Positions 53,623-62,485 are shown, numbered from the stretch's first letter. The stretch is DNA of 64,000 bases from Candidatus Eiseniibacteriota bacterium (GCA_024276995.1 JAJRWB010000031.1:27488-91487), one strand, 5' to 3'. Program-made: numbers and translations. The notes: generated by a model not told the origin, from the letters alone.

Positions 53623-55625
53623 CGTTTTCGCCCCACTTTGCCGGGCAGGTCGGTCGGCACCGGCGCGCGCCCGGTGATCGCGCGGAACCGGTCCGCCGCC
53701 TTCGCCGCGAGCGTCTCGTCACCCGCGCGCGTCGCAAGGTCGTTCAGGAGCGCCCACGCCGACGGATCGGCGCCGTAGCGGTCGCACGCCTCGCGCGCCG
53801 CCTCAAGCGCCGCCGCCGGGTCGCCCGCCGCGGCGAGGGCGCGCGCCTTCCCGAGGAGGGCGAACAGCATCATCGATGTTCCCTTCGCGATCGCCTCATC
53901 GAAAGCCTGCACCGCACCGGCGGCGTCCCCCAGGGCGAGAAGCACCCGTCCCATGTTGGTGTAGACGTCGGGATCGTTCGGATCGATCTCGATGGCGCGG
54001 GCGAGACTCTCGCGGGCGCCTTCGTAATCGAGACGCATCATCCGGATACCCGCCACGTTGTTCCAGACGAACGCACCGTACGAGCTGTCCGCATCGAGTG
54101 CTTCGAGAAGGAGTTGTTCCGCTTCGACGAGCCGTCCCCTCGACGCGAGAAGCCCACCCAAATTGATTCTCGGCTTCGGATTTCCCGGGTCTAGGTCGAT
54201 CACTTTCCGATACTCCCGTTCCGCACCGGCCACGTCCCCCGTGGCGGCGAAGGCATAAGCCCTTCCGAAATGAATCATCCCCTCGTCGCCGATGCGGGTC
54301 ACATCGAGAAAGCGGCTGAACGAAAGGAGGGCGAGTGGAATCGCCGCGGCGAGCACCGGCGCGAATGGGAACCGCCGCCGCTCGCGCGAGAAGCGCACCA
54401 CGAGATGGGCGGCGAAGATCGCCCACACGGGAATCACAGGAATCCGGAAACGCGAGCAGACGAAAAAGGCGATCACCAACGCCGCCTGCACCAGAAAAAA
54501 GATGATGAGCAGCTCCCTCCCACGCCGGCTTCCGCCGCCGAGAAACATGCCCGCCGTACCGAGGGGGAAAAGAATCCCCACACCGATGGAGAGGAAGAAG
54601 AGAAGAGGCGCGCTTTGCCGGACGAAGTCGGCGATGAGACGGTTATTCGGAATCTCTTGTTCATTGACGAAGTAATACGCTTTGCGAAGAAGAAGACGTG
54701 CCGCATCGGAGCGGTTCGATACCATCCAGCGAAGCGCCTTCTTTCTCCAGTGGCTCGACACCTCGCCCGGCGTGAGGCTTCGCCCTTCTTCGCGTTCCGC
54801 CACGAGACGCGCGGCGAGTCCCACATTGTCTTCGTACTCCTTCGTCTCGTACGCCACTTCGTTCCACCCGGGGCACGTGGCGGTCTTTCCGTCGGCGGTG
54901 GCGTTGTTACCGATGTAGAAATTGATTCCCCCCTGGGAGGCGACGATCACCGCGTTTCCCGATATCCGGTAATTCCGCGCCGTCGCCGCCGCGGGAAAGA
55001 GGACCATTCCCGAGGCGAATAAAAGGAGTGAGACGACGCGACCCGGTCGCGCCGCATGGCGCCACTGCCATAACAATAGGAAAGGAAAAAGAGGTAGGAG
55101 CGTCGGCCGGGTGATCGAGGCGATGCCGAATAGGGCGCCCGCGACGAACCACCGCCACGCCCGCCCTTCGGGTGCGATGAGGGTCGCAAGAAGCGCCGCG
55201 AGAGTGAGGAAGAGGAAGAGCGCCGTCACGAGCAATTCCCCCTCGAAATAGATGAACGGGTAATAGAGAAGAGCGAGCGCGACGGCGACGCAGGCGGTGG
55301 CGACATCGAACACCTTGCGCGCGATCAGACCGATGAGCGCCGCGCTGCCGAGGCCGAGAAGAAACTGCACCGCCCTCGGCCCTCCCGGTCCGTCGAGACC
55401 GGCCCGGTAGAGAGCGGCGAGGAACATCGGGTACAAGGGAGGTCGAAACACGTCAATCGCGGAAGGATCGTTCCCTTTTTCGAGAGCGAGCGCCCGTTCG
55501 TGGTACCATTGCGAATCGAGCACGGGAACGTGGTATTCGGGAGTATTCCGGATTCCGGCGAAGTAATAAAGCCGCGCGGCGATGCCGATAAGAAGGAGCG
55601 AGACGAGGATCCATCTGGTTCTCAA
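53619..55625 (-). CDS. GT39/ArnT-like glycosyltransferase with TPR tail
   Basis: 668 residues from a TTG 8 nt after GGAGGAG; an ATG further upstream lies before the promoter. A GT-C membrane part (about 1-440): the first loop VPVLDSQWYHERALAL holds an Asp near the usual catalytic position, and FRPPLYPMFLA follows. Five TPRs occupy about 455-660 (GRAYAFAATGDVAGAEREYRK, NLGGLLASRGRLVEAEQLL, NMGRVLLALGDAAGAVQAFD). It may glycosylate exported proteins or lipids in the periplasm. It has its own promoter and overlaps the DUF2723 gene by 4 nt. Confidence 0.82.
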   Translation of the reverse strand: MRTRWILVSLLLIGIAARLYYFAGIRNTPEYHVPVLDSQWYHERALALEKGNDPSAIDVFRPPLYPMFLAALYRAGLDGPGGPRAVQFLLGLGSAALIGLIARKVFDVATACVAVALALLYYPFIYFEGELLVTALFLFLTLAALLATLIAPEGRAWRWFVAGALFGIASITRPTLLPLFPFLLLWQWRHAARPGRVVSLLLFASGMVLFPAAATARNYRISGNAVIVASQGGINFYIGNNATADGKTATCPGWNEVAYETKEYEDNVGLAARLVAEREEGRSLTPGEVSSHWRKKALRWMVSNRSDAARLLLRKAYYFVNEQEIPNNRLIADFVRQSAPLLFFLSIGVGILFPLGTAGMFLGGGSRRGRELLIIFFLVQAALVIAFFVCSRFRIPVIPVWAIFAAHLVVRFSRERRRFPFAPVLAAAIPLALLSFSRFLDVTRIGDEGMIHFGRAYAFAATGDVAGAEREYRKVIDLDPGNPKPRINLGGLLASRGRLVEAEQLLLEALDADSSYGAFVWNNVAGIRMMRLDYEGARESLARAIEIDPNDPDVYTNMGRVLLALGDAAGAVQAFDEAIAKGTSMMLFALLGKARALAAAGDPAAALEAAREACDRYGADPSAWALLNDLATRAGDETLAAKAADRFRAITGRAPVPTDLPGKVGRKR

Positions 55626-55667
55626 CTCGATCACTCCTCCTGTATCCGCGAGGCGGGCGACGCGCGG

Positions 55668-55697
55668 AACGTAGCACCGCTCGAGGGAGGAAGTCAA
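55668..55697 (-). promoter_or_regulatory. Promoter of the GT39-DUF2723-tadA operon
   Basis: TTGACT and TACGTT separated by 18 bp, giving a leader of about 36 nt with a strong Shine-Dalgarno. Confidence 0.7.
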
Positions 55698-55729
55698 TCC
55701 GGTCGCCCCGGGGAAGAGACGGCGGATCG

Positions 55730-56938
55730 ATGAGACACAAGGTCACAACCGGACGATTCACGGCGGCGCTGGTCCTGATCGGGACGGCGATTCTCGCCTC
55801 GTGCGGATCGAAAAACGCCCCCACCGAGCCGAGTTCGGGACCGACGGTGCTGATCACGGCGCCGGCGGGAGGGGCGGCCGTTTCAGGCATCGGTTTCTAT
55901 GTCACCGGGAGCGTGTCGGCGGCGGACAGCGTGGCACTCATCCGGATGAGCGCGGGCGGTGTTCCGTTCGACAGCGCCACGTCGGCCGCCGGCGTTCTTT
56001 CCCTCGCGTTCTCTTTCTATGTGCCCGCGGCGCTCTTTCCCGACGACGAGAACCTTTTGATCACCATCGAGGGTTACGACCTCGACGGCGACAGGGCGTC
56101 GAAATCGGTCACCGTTTCGCCGTCGAAGCGCACATTCCGTTTCATCGGCCTTGGCGGCGACCAAGAACGTTCCCCCGCATGGTCGCCCGACGGGCTGCGG
56201 ATCGCCTACTCCTCCGAGGGGAACGGTGGAAACCGGGATATCTATACGATGGCGATCGACGGGGCGGACACACTCCGCTTGACGACCGACACCAACGACG
56301 ACGTCACGCCGGCGTACTCCGCCGACGGTCAGCAGATCGCCTTCGCGTCGGCGCGGAGCGGTAACTGGGATATCTGGACGATTCCCGTTATGGGGGGCGA
56401 GGCGACGCGGATTACCGAAAACGGTGCCGACGACCGCGGTCCCGCATGGTCCCCGGGCGGTTCGGCCATCGCGTTCCAATCGGTCCGCGACGGCAACTGG
56501 AATATCTACACCGTGCCGGTGGCGGGCGGGTATGCGTCGGGTAACCCGACGGCGGTGACCGCCGCGTCGAGCGCGGAGTCGTCCGCCGTGTGGACCGGCG
56601 AGGGCGACCGGCTCGTATTCACGTCGAATGACAACGGGAGCTGGGACATCTCGAGCGTCACACCTCCCGACGTGACGATCTCCCCGGTATCGTTCGCCAA
56701 CGATCCCACCGCCACCGAGGTCGATCCCCACTGGTCACGGCTCGGCGATTATCTTCTCATCTCAGACAACCGGAACGGCAACTTCGACATCTGGGTGGTC
56801 CATCCGCCGAGCGGCACGAAACAGGTGCTCACAAGCCACGTCGCCTCCGACCGGGAGCCGGTCTGGTCGCGGGACGGCAAGAAGATCGCCTTCGCGTCGA
56901 ACCGGAACGGCACCTGGGACATCTGGATCGTGGAGTAG
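55730..56938 (+). CDS. TolB-like beta-propeller lipoprotein
   Basis: 402 residues. A lipoprotein signal (LVLIGTAILASC) precedes an Ig/bacterial-type beta domain (about 38-135). About six WD40-like/PD40 blades then repeat SPDGxxIAYSS...RDIYTM and NWDIW/NWNIY motifs (about 145-402). The propeller resembles TolB and WD40-like periplasmic proteins that bind envelope partners. No tol-pal genes are nearby. Divergent from the GT39 gene. Confidence 0.85.
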   Translation: MRHKVTTGRFTAALVLIGTAILASCGSKNAPTEPSSGPTVLITAPAGGAAVSGIGFYVTGSVSAADSVALIRMSAGGVPFDSATSAAGVLSLAFSFYVPAALFPDDENLLITIEGYDLDGDRASKSVTVSPSKRTFRFIGLGGDQERSPAWSPDGLRIAYSSEGNGGNRDIYTMAIDGADTLRLTTDTNDDVTPAYSADGQQIAFASARSGNWDIWTIPVMGGEATRITENGADDRGPAWSPGGSAIAFQSVRDGNWNIYTVPVAGGYASGNPTAVTAASSAESSAVWTGEGDRLVFTSNDNGSWDISSVTPPDVTISPVSFANDPTATEVDPHWSRLGDYLLISDNRNGNFDIWVVHPPSGTKQVLTSHVASDREPVWSRDGKKIAFASNRNGTWDIWIVE

Positions 56939-56953
56939 ACGCCGGACGGCTTC

Positions 56954-57556
56954 TCAATATCCGTCGAAGAGCCGCGAAAGAGGCAGCTTCAGCGCCACCG
57001 AGATCTTGTAGAGCGTCGGGATGGAAGGAGAGCTTTCTCCCCGCTCGATCTGGGAGATGAGACTCGTCGAAAGGCCGATCCGGTTCGACAGCTGCCTCAT
57101 GGTCAGGTTCTTCTCCTTGCGCACCTGCCGGATCCGCCTCCCCACCTCGGCGGAGATTTCCTGCACCGGGTCGACCGGGATTCCGTGCTGCTCGATCGCC
57201 TTCTCGATCACTTCCTTCAGTTTCTCCACACTGATCGGCTTGGTGAGGAAATCGAACGCCTTGTAGTTCCCGAGGGTGGCGATGATATCCTCGATGGTCG
57301 GGTGGCCCGTGAGGATGATGATGCACACATCGCTGTCGATATGGAGAAACTCCTCCATCAGCCTCTTACCATCCACACCCTGATCATTCACGGGAAAACC
57401 GAGATCGAGAATCACGATCTGGTAACGCTCTTTCTTGAACTGCTCCACCGCGAGGGTCGGATCGGTGAGAGCATCCACCTGGTAGCCGTCCCTGCCGAGA
57501 AGATTCTGGCAGAGCGAACAGATTTTCGGATCATCGTCGATGATCAGTATTTTCAT
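56954..57556 (-). CDS. Receiver-HTH(XRE) response regulator
   Basis: 200 residues from the ATG at 57556, GGGGAG upstream; the open frame extends back 56 codons without homology. A CheY-like receiver (about 1-120) keeps the acidic pocket LIIDDDPKI, phospho-acceptor Asp in VILDLGFP, LTGHP and FLTKPIS. The C-terminal 60 residues are a Cro/C1-type HTH (IRQVRKEKNLTMRQLSNRIGLSTSLISQIERGESSPS). This pairing is uncommon: OmpR, NarL or Fis-type effectors dominate. No histidine kinase is adjacent. Leader of about 160 nt. Confidence 0.9.
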   Translation of the reverse strand: MKILIIDDDPKICSLCQNLLGRDGYQVDALTDPTLAVEQFKKERYQIVILDLGFPVNDQGVDGKRLMEEFLHIDSDVCIIILTGHPTIEDIIATLGNYKAFDFLTKPISVEKLKEVIEKAIEQHGIPVDPVQEISAEVGRRIRQVRKEKNLTMRQLSNRIGLSTSLISQIERGESSPSIPTLYKISVALKLPLSRLFDGY

Positions 57557-57928
57557 GTTGCTCCCCGCCCTTTTCGCTTCCGGGATCCGAACCACTTTGT
57601 TGCCTCTCGATCCGACGGCGCCGACCGAACGACCTCCGGTTCTCGTCCCCATGGCCGCCGCCGTGAAGCGGTACGTCACTGCCTGTCGTTCCGCTCCGAA
57701 CAAATATCGTCTTACCGTAGTCATCCTACACCTCGAAACTATTACATTTCAAGCCTTGTTTTAACCGCCGCGCCGGTTCTCCGGACACCGACACGTACGA
57801 CTGTGCCTCTACATAGAAATACGATGCCCGGCAACGTTTCGCGTGACGAGAAGGTGGATTTTTCCGATAAAGGATCGACCGACGGCCGTCACGGATGACG
57901 AAAAGTGCGGCGGAAAGCGAGGTAAGAA
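57557..57928. other. Gene-free stretch between the response regulator and tRNA-Arg
   Basis: 372 bp. The left part is the leader of the response regulator and holds its promoter at 57723-57752. The remainder, 57753-57928, is slightly more AT-rich; I see no gene, repeat or clear terminator in it. Confidence 0.6.
57723..57752 (-). promoter_or_regulatory. Promoter of the receiver-HTH gene
   Basis: TTGAAA and TAGGAT separated by 18 bp in an AT-rich patch, about 160 nt before the preferred start. Confidence 0.6.
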
Positions 57929-58002
57929 TACGCCCAGAGGGACTCGAACCCCCAACCTTTTGGTCCGTAGCCAAACGCTCTATCCAATTGAGCTATGGGC
58001 GC
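57929..58002 (-). tRNA. tRNA-Arg (anticodon ACG)
   Basis: 74 nt, CCA not encoded (unlike the other tRNAs here). Acceptor GCGCCCA pairs with TGGGCGT including a terminal G-T; discriminator A. The anticodon stem TTTGG/CCAAA encloses CTACGGA, giving ACG, the substrate for TadA. Confidence 0.95.
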
Positions 58003-58020
58003 ATTACGCCGTTCGAAGGG

Positions 58021-58049
58021 AGTGTAGGCGATTCGGCGGCGAGCGGCAA
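58021..58049 (-). promoter_or_regulatory. Promoter of tRNA-Arg
   Basis: TTGCCG and TACACT separated by 17 bp, 18 nt before the tRNA. Confidence 0.65.
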
Positions 58050-58152
58050 GGGAAAATCGAGGGCGGTGGCCGTGCGGCGAGGGCGGGAAGGGCGTCCCCG
58101 TGCGCGGGACGTACCTCGCTCCCCACGAGGGATCGCCTCGATGTGCGACCGA

Positions 58153-59199
58153 TCAGTCGAGCGCCGCCGGGGGGCGTGGCCCTGCGTCCATCTCCCCGCC
58201 GGCGTACGCGAAGAGCCGTTCCATCTGGTCCTTGCGGCCGAGCACGAGAAGGTTGTCCCCCGTGCGGAGCAGCGTGTCGACCGGCGGGTTCACCATGTAC
58301 TCCATGTCCCGGCGGATGGCGACGACGATGGCGTTCGATTTCTCCCGGATACGCGATTCCTTCAGCATCTTTCCCGCCAGCGGCGAGTCGTCGCTCACAA
58401 AGAGATCCCGCAGGAGGAGAAGCATCTCGCTGTCCCGGGTGACGCAGTCGAGGAAGTCGACCACCGACGGGTTCAGCGCGAACGACGCCATGCGAACTCC
58501 CGCAAGCTGCGCCGGAAGGATGATATGATTCGCCCCCGCGCGACTCAGCTTGCCGATCGACTCCTCGTTCTCGCCCCGGGCGATGATCAGGAGATCGGGC
58601 TTCATGCTGCGCGCCGTGAGCACGCCGACGATGTTATCCGTATCGCGGGTGAGCGAAAAGACGATCCCCTTCGCCCGCTCGATCCCGGCGCGCTGGAGTG
58701 TCGCCTCGAGAGTACAATCTCCCGCGACGTAGCAGATGGCGGGACGCTCGGCGCGACTCGCCTCGAGCAGCTCGTCGTCCCGGTCGATGACGACGAATTC
58801 CTCGCCCCGGCGGGCGAATTCGGACATCACTTCTCTTCCCGTCTTCCCCGCACCGCAGACGATCATGTGATTCCGGAAGCCCTCGATTCTCTTCTCCATT
58901 CTTCTCCTCCGCAGCACGGTGCCGAGGCGGCCCTCGACGATGTAGCCGATGATCAGGCTGAAACAGTAGGCGCCCACGGTGATGCTCGTCATGATAAGGC
59001 CAATGGTGAACAGCCGGCCGGCGGGCGAGAAGCCCTGGCGGCCCAGCTCACCGAAGCCGACGGTGGACGCGGTGATAATAGTCATGTAGAGCGCATCGAG
59101 GACGGGGAGATGCTCGATCAGCATGAAGCCGGCGGTGCCGATCGCCAGAATACCGACGATCAGCGCGGCACTGATCACGATGGTTTTCGCGTTTTCCAG
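58153..59199 (-). CDS. Potassium-channel-like protein with RCK (TrkA-N/TrkA-C) domains
   Basis: About 348 residues. Two transmembrane helices flank a pore loop with filter TVGFGE (canonical TVGYGD). Then comes a Rossmann TrkA-N domain (about 105-225: HMIVCGAGKTGREV, VVIDRDDELLE, DCTLEATLQRAGIE) and a TrkA-C domain (about 255-335). The ligand controls K+ flux. The start is unusual: the only in-frame ATG upstream lies inside tRNA-Ser(GCT), so a CTG at 59199, 8 nt after GGGGAG, is the best candidate. Confidence 0.88.
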   Translation of the reverse strand: MENAKTIVISAALIVGILAIGTAGFMLIEHLPVLDALYMTIITASTVGFGELGRQGFSPAGRLFTIGLIMTSITVGAYCFSLIIGYIVEGRLGTVLRRRRMEKRIEGFRNHMIVCGAGKTGREVMSEFARRGEEFVVIDRDDELLEASRAERPAICYVAGDCTLEATLQRAGIERAKGIVFSLTRDTDNIVGVLTARSMKPDLLIIARGENEESIGKLSRAGANHIILPAQLAGVRMASFALNPSVVDFLDCVTRDSEMLLLLRDLFVSDDSPLAGKMLKESRIREKSNAIVVAIRRDMEYMVNPPVDTLLRTGDNLLVLGRKDQMERLFAYAGGEMDAGPRPPAALD

Positions 59200-59231
59200 G
59201 ACGATTTCTCCCCCCGCGGAAGGTCGGGGGC

Positions 59232-59324
59232 TGGCGGAGAGGGAGGGATTCGAACCCTCGGATGGGAATAACCCCATCAACCGATTAGCAGTCGGTCCGA
59301 TTCAGCCAGCTCTCGCACCTCTCC
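59232..59324 (-). tRNA. tRNA-Ser (anticodon GCT)
   Basis: 93 nt, encoded CCA, long variable arm. Acceptor GGAGAGG/CCTCTCC, discriminator G. Anticodon loop CTGCTAA between CCGA and TCGG, giving GCT. It ends 32 bp before the channel gene and is probably co-transcribed with it. Confidence 0.95.
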
Positions 59325-59334
59325 GGCCACCGGT

Positions 59335-59363
59335 ATGTTTGCACAAGCGACGCGGGGGGTCAA
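59335..59363 (-). promoter_or_regulatory. Possible promoter of tRNA-Ser(GCT)
   Basis: A good TTGACC -35 with a weak AAACAT -10 at 17-bp spacing. Confidence 0.4.
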
Positions 59364-59402
59364 TAAGGAAGGAAAGGCGGTGAGGCGGGCGCCGGGAGCC
59401 GG

Positions 59403-59488
59403 TGGCGGAGGGAGTAGGATTCGAACCCACGAACCTTTCGGTTAACGGTTTTCAAGACCGCCGCCTTAAACCACTCGGCCATCCCTCC
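59403..59488 (-). tRNA. tRNA-Ser (anticodon TGA)
   Basis: 86 nt including CCA. Acceptor GGAGGGA/TCCCTCC, discriminator G. The anticodon loop CTTGAAA between CGGT and ACCG gives TGA. Long variable arm. Confidence 0.95.
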
Positions 59489-59502
59489 GTGGAACTGGAA
59501 CC

Positions 59503-59529
59503 AGGATAGCCGATCGCCGGCGGTTTCAA
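59503..59529 (-). promoter_or_regulatory. Possible promoter of tRNA-Ser(TGA)
   Basis: TTGAAA and TATCCT separated by 15 bp, overlapping the end of the MFS gene. Confidence 0.5.
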
Positions 59530-60842
59530 CCAGTCGTTTCTTGACCGATTGGTCCCTCTCCCTCCTCCACCTGCCGCGTGGACGGCGTGAGGAACGGCAG
59601 CAGCGCGAGAGGACCGATGAGGAGAATGATTTCTATGAGAAGCACCGAAGCGTATCCATGGACCGCCGCGAACTGTCCCTGCCAGCCGGCGCTATAGGCA
59701 TAAACCACGTTCCGCATCGCCATGTAACCGGTGAACTGCGTTGCCGCCACGCGGATCGATGTCAGCCCCATGAAGAGAGCCAGGTTCGTTCCCGCCACGA
59801 GGCCGGACGTGACGTTGTAGGTGATCGCCACGGCGTAGGACTTGCCCAGGGTGATCCCCTCCATGCCCGGACCGGTGAACTGCCCGGCGAGATAGAACGT
59901 GGGAATCGCGGTGAGGGCGTACCAAACGGCGAGCATCCTCCTATGGCCGAGCCGGTCGGAAATCCAACCGCCCGCCACGCAGCCGAGGGCGGCGACAACC
60001 GTCGTGAAAAGGGTGAGATTGGCGATCTGCGCCTCCGTCATGCCGAGGTCGACCTGCATCGTCGATCCGAGGGCGAGACCGAGCGCCACCGTCCCGGGCG
60101 GCAGAAGCGCGAATAGAACGCCGAGCGCCGGGCCGCGGCCGGAGCGGAAGAGGCCGTCGCGCAGATCATGAAGGAAGACGGCGATCCGTGCCGCGAAGTC
60201 GGCCAGCAGGTTCCCCGTCCTCCGGACCGCCTCCTCGACCGCCATGCGCGGTTCGTCGATGCGGAGCGTCACGAACACGAGAATCATAGCGAGCGCGCCG
60301 AGCACGAGGGCGTACGACCAGTCGAAACCGACGGCGCCGGCCAGGTAGAGCGCACCGCTCCCCCCCACCGCCTGGCCGAGGTACGACGCGCCGAACATGA
60401 AACCGTTCGCCGTTCCCCGTTCGTGCTCCGGCAATACGCTCACCGCGAGGGCGTCGATCGCCACATCCTGCGTGGCGGCGAACACGTTGTGTATCGCAAT
60501 GAGCAATGTAAGGAGGAAGAGATTCGTTCCCGGATTGATCACGAGCACGAGGCCGAGGGTGAGAATCATCATCGTCTGCGCCGCTGCGATCCACGCCCTG
60601 CGCGCGCCGAACCGCTCGATTCGGATCAGGTCGACGAGGGGCGCCCACGCCCATTTGAAACTCCATGGCCCGTAGAGCCACGCGGTGAAGAAGCCGATCT
60701 CGGCGAGGCCGACGCCCCCCTTCCTCAGGAAGGTGACGAGCGCGATGGCGCTGAAACCGAAGGGAATCCCCTCGGACAGGTAGAGGAGCGAGAAGGTGGC
60801 GAGCCTTCCGGCACGCGATTGGAGGGTGATTCGCGGAAGCAT
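59526..60842 (-). CDS. MFS transporter, AmpG-like
   Basis: 438 residues with about twelve transmembrane helices. The N-terminal LYLSEGIPFGFS and WLYGPWSFKWAWAPLVD, the loop ATQDVAIDALAVSVL and GTANGFMFGASYLGQA match the AmpG/PAT subgroup, which imports muropeptides for cell-wall recycling or acetyl-CoA. Assignment to muropeptide transport is by family resemblance only. The -10 ends 6 nt before the ATG, so the mRNA is probably leaderless. Confidence 0.85.
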   Translation of the reverse strand: MLPRITLQSRAGRLATFSLLYLSEGIPFGFSAIALVTFLRKGGVGLAEIGFFTAWLYGPWSFKWAWAPLVDLIRIERFGARRAWIAAAQTMMILTLGLVLVINPGTNLFLLTLLIAIHNVFAATQDVAIDALAVSVLPEHERGTANGFMFGASYLGQAVGGSGALYLAGAVGFDWSYALVLGALAMILVFVTLRIDEPRMAVEEAVRRTGNLLADFAARIAVFLHDLRDGLFRSGRGPALGVLFALLPPGTVALGLALGSTMQVDLGMTEAQIANLTLFTTVVAALGCVAGGWISDRLGHRRMLAVWYALTAIPTFYLAGQFTGPGMEGITLGKSYAVAITYNVTSGLVAGTNLALFMGLTSIRVAATQFTGYMAMRNVVYAYSAGWQGQFAAVHGYASVLLIEIILLIGPLALLPFLTPSTRQVEEGEGPIGQETTG

Positions 60843-60848
60843 CGCGCC

Positions 60849-60876
60849 AGTATAGCAGATCGGCGCAAAGTGAAAA
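60849..60876 (-). promoter_or_regulatory. Promoter of the MFS gene, leaderless geometry
   Basis: TTTTCA and TATACT separated by 16 bp; the -10 ends 6 nt before the start codon at 60842. Confidence 0.65.
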
Positions 60877-60883
60877 GTCCGTG

Positions 60884-60913
60884 TTGGGCCTTCCCATAGG
60901 AGTCTATTATGTT
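60884..60913 (+). promoter_or_regulatory. Possible promoter of the CDGSH-Rieske gene
   Basis: TTGGGC and TATGTT at 18-bp spacing (an alternative TATTAT lies 15 bp away). The leader would be about 48 nt. Confidence 0.45.
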
Positions 60914-60966
60914 AAAGGGATATGAGATCCGGATCGAACCCGGCCGCAAATCGATGGAGGCCCGTA

Positions 60967-62445
60967 ATGAGTCGAAAGAATTCGGAAGCCGATCGCAAAG
61001 AGGGAGACGCCGCGAAACCGACGATCGAGTTCGCATCGAACGGCCCGATCCTAGTGAAGGGACCCGCACGGCTCGAAGACGAAAAGGGGAACGCGATTCC
61101 GGCGGAGAAAATGATCGCCCTTTACCGGTGCGGCGCGTCGAAAAACAAGCCGTTCTGCGACGGCTCCCACTGGTATATCCACTTCAAGGGGGATAACAGC
61201 GTTCTCGTGGCGAAGATTGCCGATCTCGACGAGGGAAGACCGGCGGCGGTGAAGGCGGAAGGAATCGATCTGGTGCTCATCCGCCGGACGGACGACGTCT
61301 ACGCGCTCGGGGGAGTGTGCAAACACACGGGCGCTCCGATGGCGGACGGTGCGATCGACGGCGACGATCTCGTCTGCGCACTCCACGGCTGGGCGTACGA
61401 CATCGCCACCGGCGCCAACGCCGACGGGAGCGGCAACGACTTGAAGAAGTTCCGCGTCTTCATTGAACGGGAAGATATTTTCATCGACGGTGACGAGATC
61501 GCCGAATGGAAGAAAGAGAAGGAGAGCGGCGCGGCGGGGGGGAAAGGCGATGAGCCTTCCGCCGGGGGAGACGCCCCCGTATCGGCCGGCCCGGTCAACC
61601 GCGAGGAGCCGCACAACGATTTTATCCGTCACTTGGCGAAGCACGGCCTCGAGAAATACGGTTCCCACGGACCGATGGCGGCGATGGGTGTTCCCCGCTA
61701 CGAGCTTCCCACGTGGGACGACATCCAGTTCGTCACCGCCCAGCTGCACCGCCTTCCCCTTCTCGACGACGTCCCGGTGGGGAGCGACCTCGTCATCGGG
61801 CCGAGGGCGAGAAAACCTTTACGCCTCGAGATCCCCCTTTTCGTCTCCGACATGAGCTTCGGCGCTCTCTCGCTCGAAGCGAAAGTCGCTCTCGCACGGG
61901 GCGCCGAACTTGCCGGCACGGCGATCTGCTCCGGCGAGGGGGGAATGCTCCCCGAAGAGCAGGCGGAATGCGGTCGCTACCTGTATGAACTTGCCTCCGC
62001 GCGGTTCGGCTTTTCCATCGATCAGCTGTCGAAAGTCCAAGCATTCCACTTCAAGGGAGGTCAAGCGACGAAGACGGGCACCGGCGGACATCTTCCGGCC
62101 GAGAAGGTGACCGGGAAGATCGCCGCCGTGCGCGGCCTCGAGCCGGGGAATGCGGCGATCCAGTCGATCGGCTGTCTCGGAACGCGCGCGTGTCACACGA
62201 ACAACTGCCCTGTGGGGATCGCCACGCAGAAAAAGGAGCTGCGCGAAAGGCTCGATATCGGCGAGGGGGCGAAATCGCTCGCACGTTTCTTCGACGCCTC
62301 GGTAAAGCTCATGTCGATCATCGCCCGCGCGCGCGGCCACGCTCGCTTGAGCGATCTGTGCGTCGACGACCTCACCACGTGGAAACGGGAGACGGCGCAT
62401 CTCACGGGTGTGGATTACGGCGGCGTGACACCGCTCCGGAAGTAG
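60967..62445 (+). CDS. CDGSH-Rieske-glutamate synthase-like fusion with internal barrel deletion
   Basis: 492 residues; ATG 7 nt after GGAGG. Residues about 15-90 are a CDGSH domain (YRCGASKNKPFCDGSH; the usual first Cys is Tyr). A Rieske [2Fe-2S] domain covers about 90-190 (CKHTGAP and CALHGW give C-x-H and C-x2-H). The rest resembles the FMN/3Fe-4S domain of glutamate synthase: FVSDMSFGALS, GEGGMLPEE, GGQATKTGTGGHLP, and the cluster ligands CLGTRACHTNNCPVGIATQ. KIAAVRGLEPG is followed directly by NAAIQSIGCLG. In related proteins roughly 100 or more residues, including FMN-phosphate-binding strands, lie between. The junction is in frame near 62148. It would be an electron-transfer protein with impaired flavin binding, or an assembly collapse. 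Confidence 0.82.
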   Translation: MSRKNSEADRKEGDAAKPTIEFASNGPILVKGPARLEDEKGNAIPAEKMIALYRCGASKNKPFCDGSHWYIHFKGDNSVLVAKIADLDEGRPAAVKAEGIDLVLIRRTDDVYALGGVCKHTGAPMADGAIDGDDLVCALHGWAYDIATGANADGSGNDLKKFRVFIEREDIFIDGDEIAEWKKEKESGAAGGKGDEPSAGGDAPVSAGPVNREEPHNDFIRHLAKHGLEKYGSHGPMAAMGVPRYELPTWDDIQFVTAQLHRLPLLDDVPVGSDLVIGPRARKPLRLEIPLFVSDMSFGALSLEAKVALARGAELAGTAICSGEGGMLPEEQAECGRYLYELASARFGFSIDQLSKVQAFHFKGGQATKTGTGGHLPAEKVTGKIAAVRGLEPGNAAIQSIGCLGTRACHTNNCPVGIATQKKELRERLDIGEGAKSLARFFDASVKLMSIIARARGHARLSDLCVDDLTTWKRETAHLTGVDYGGVTPLRK

Positions 62446-62485
62446 AGAAAGCGGCGGCGAAGATCGAAGAAAAGCCGGAGGTCTT

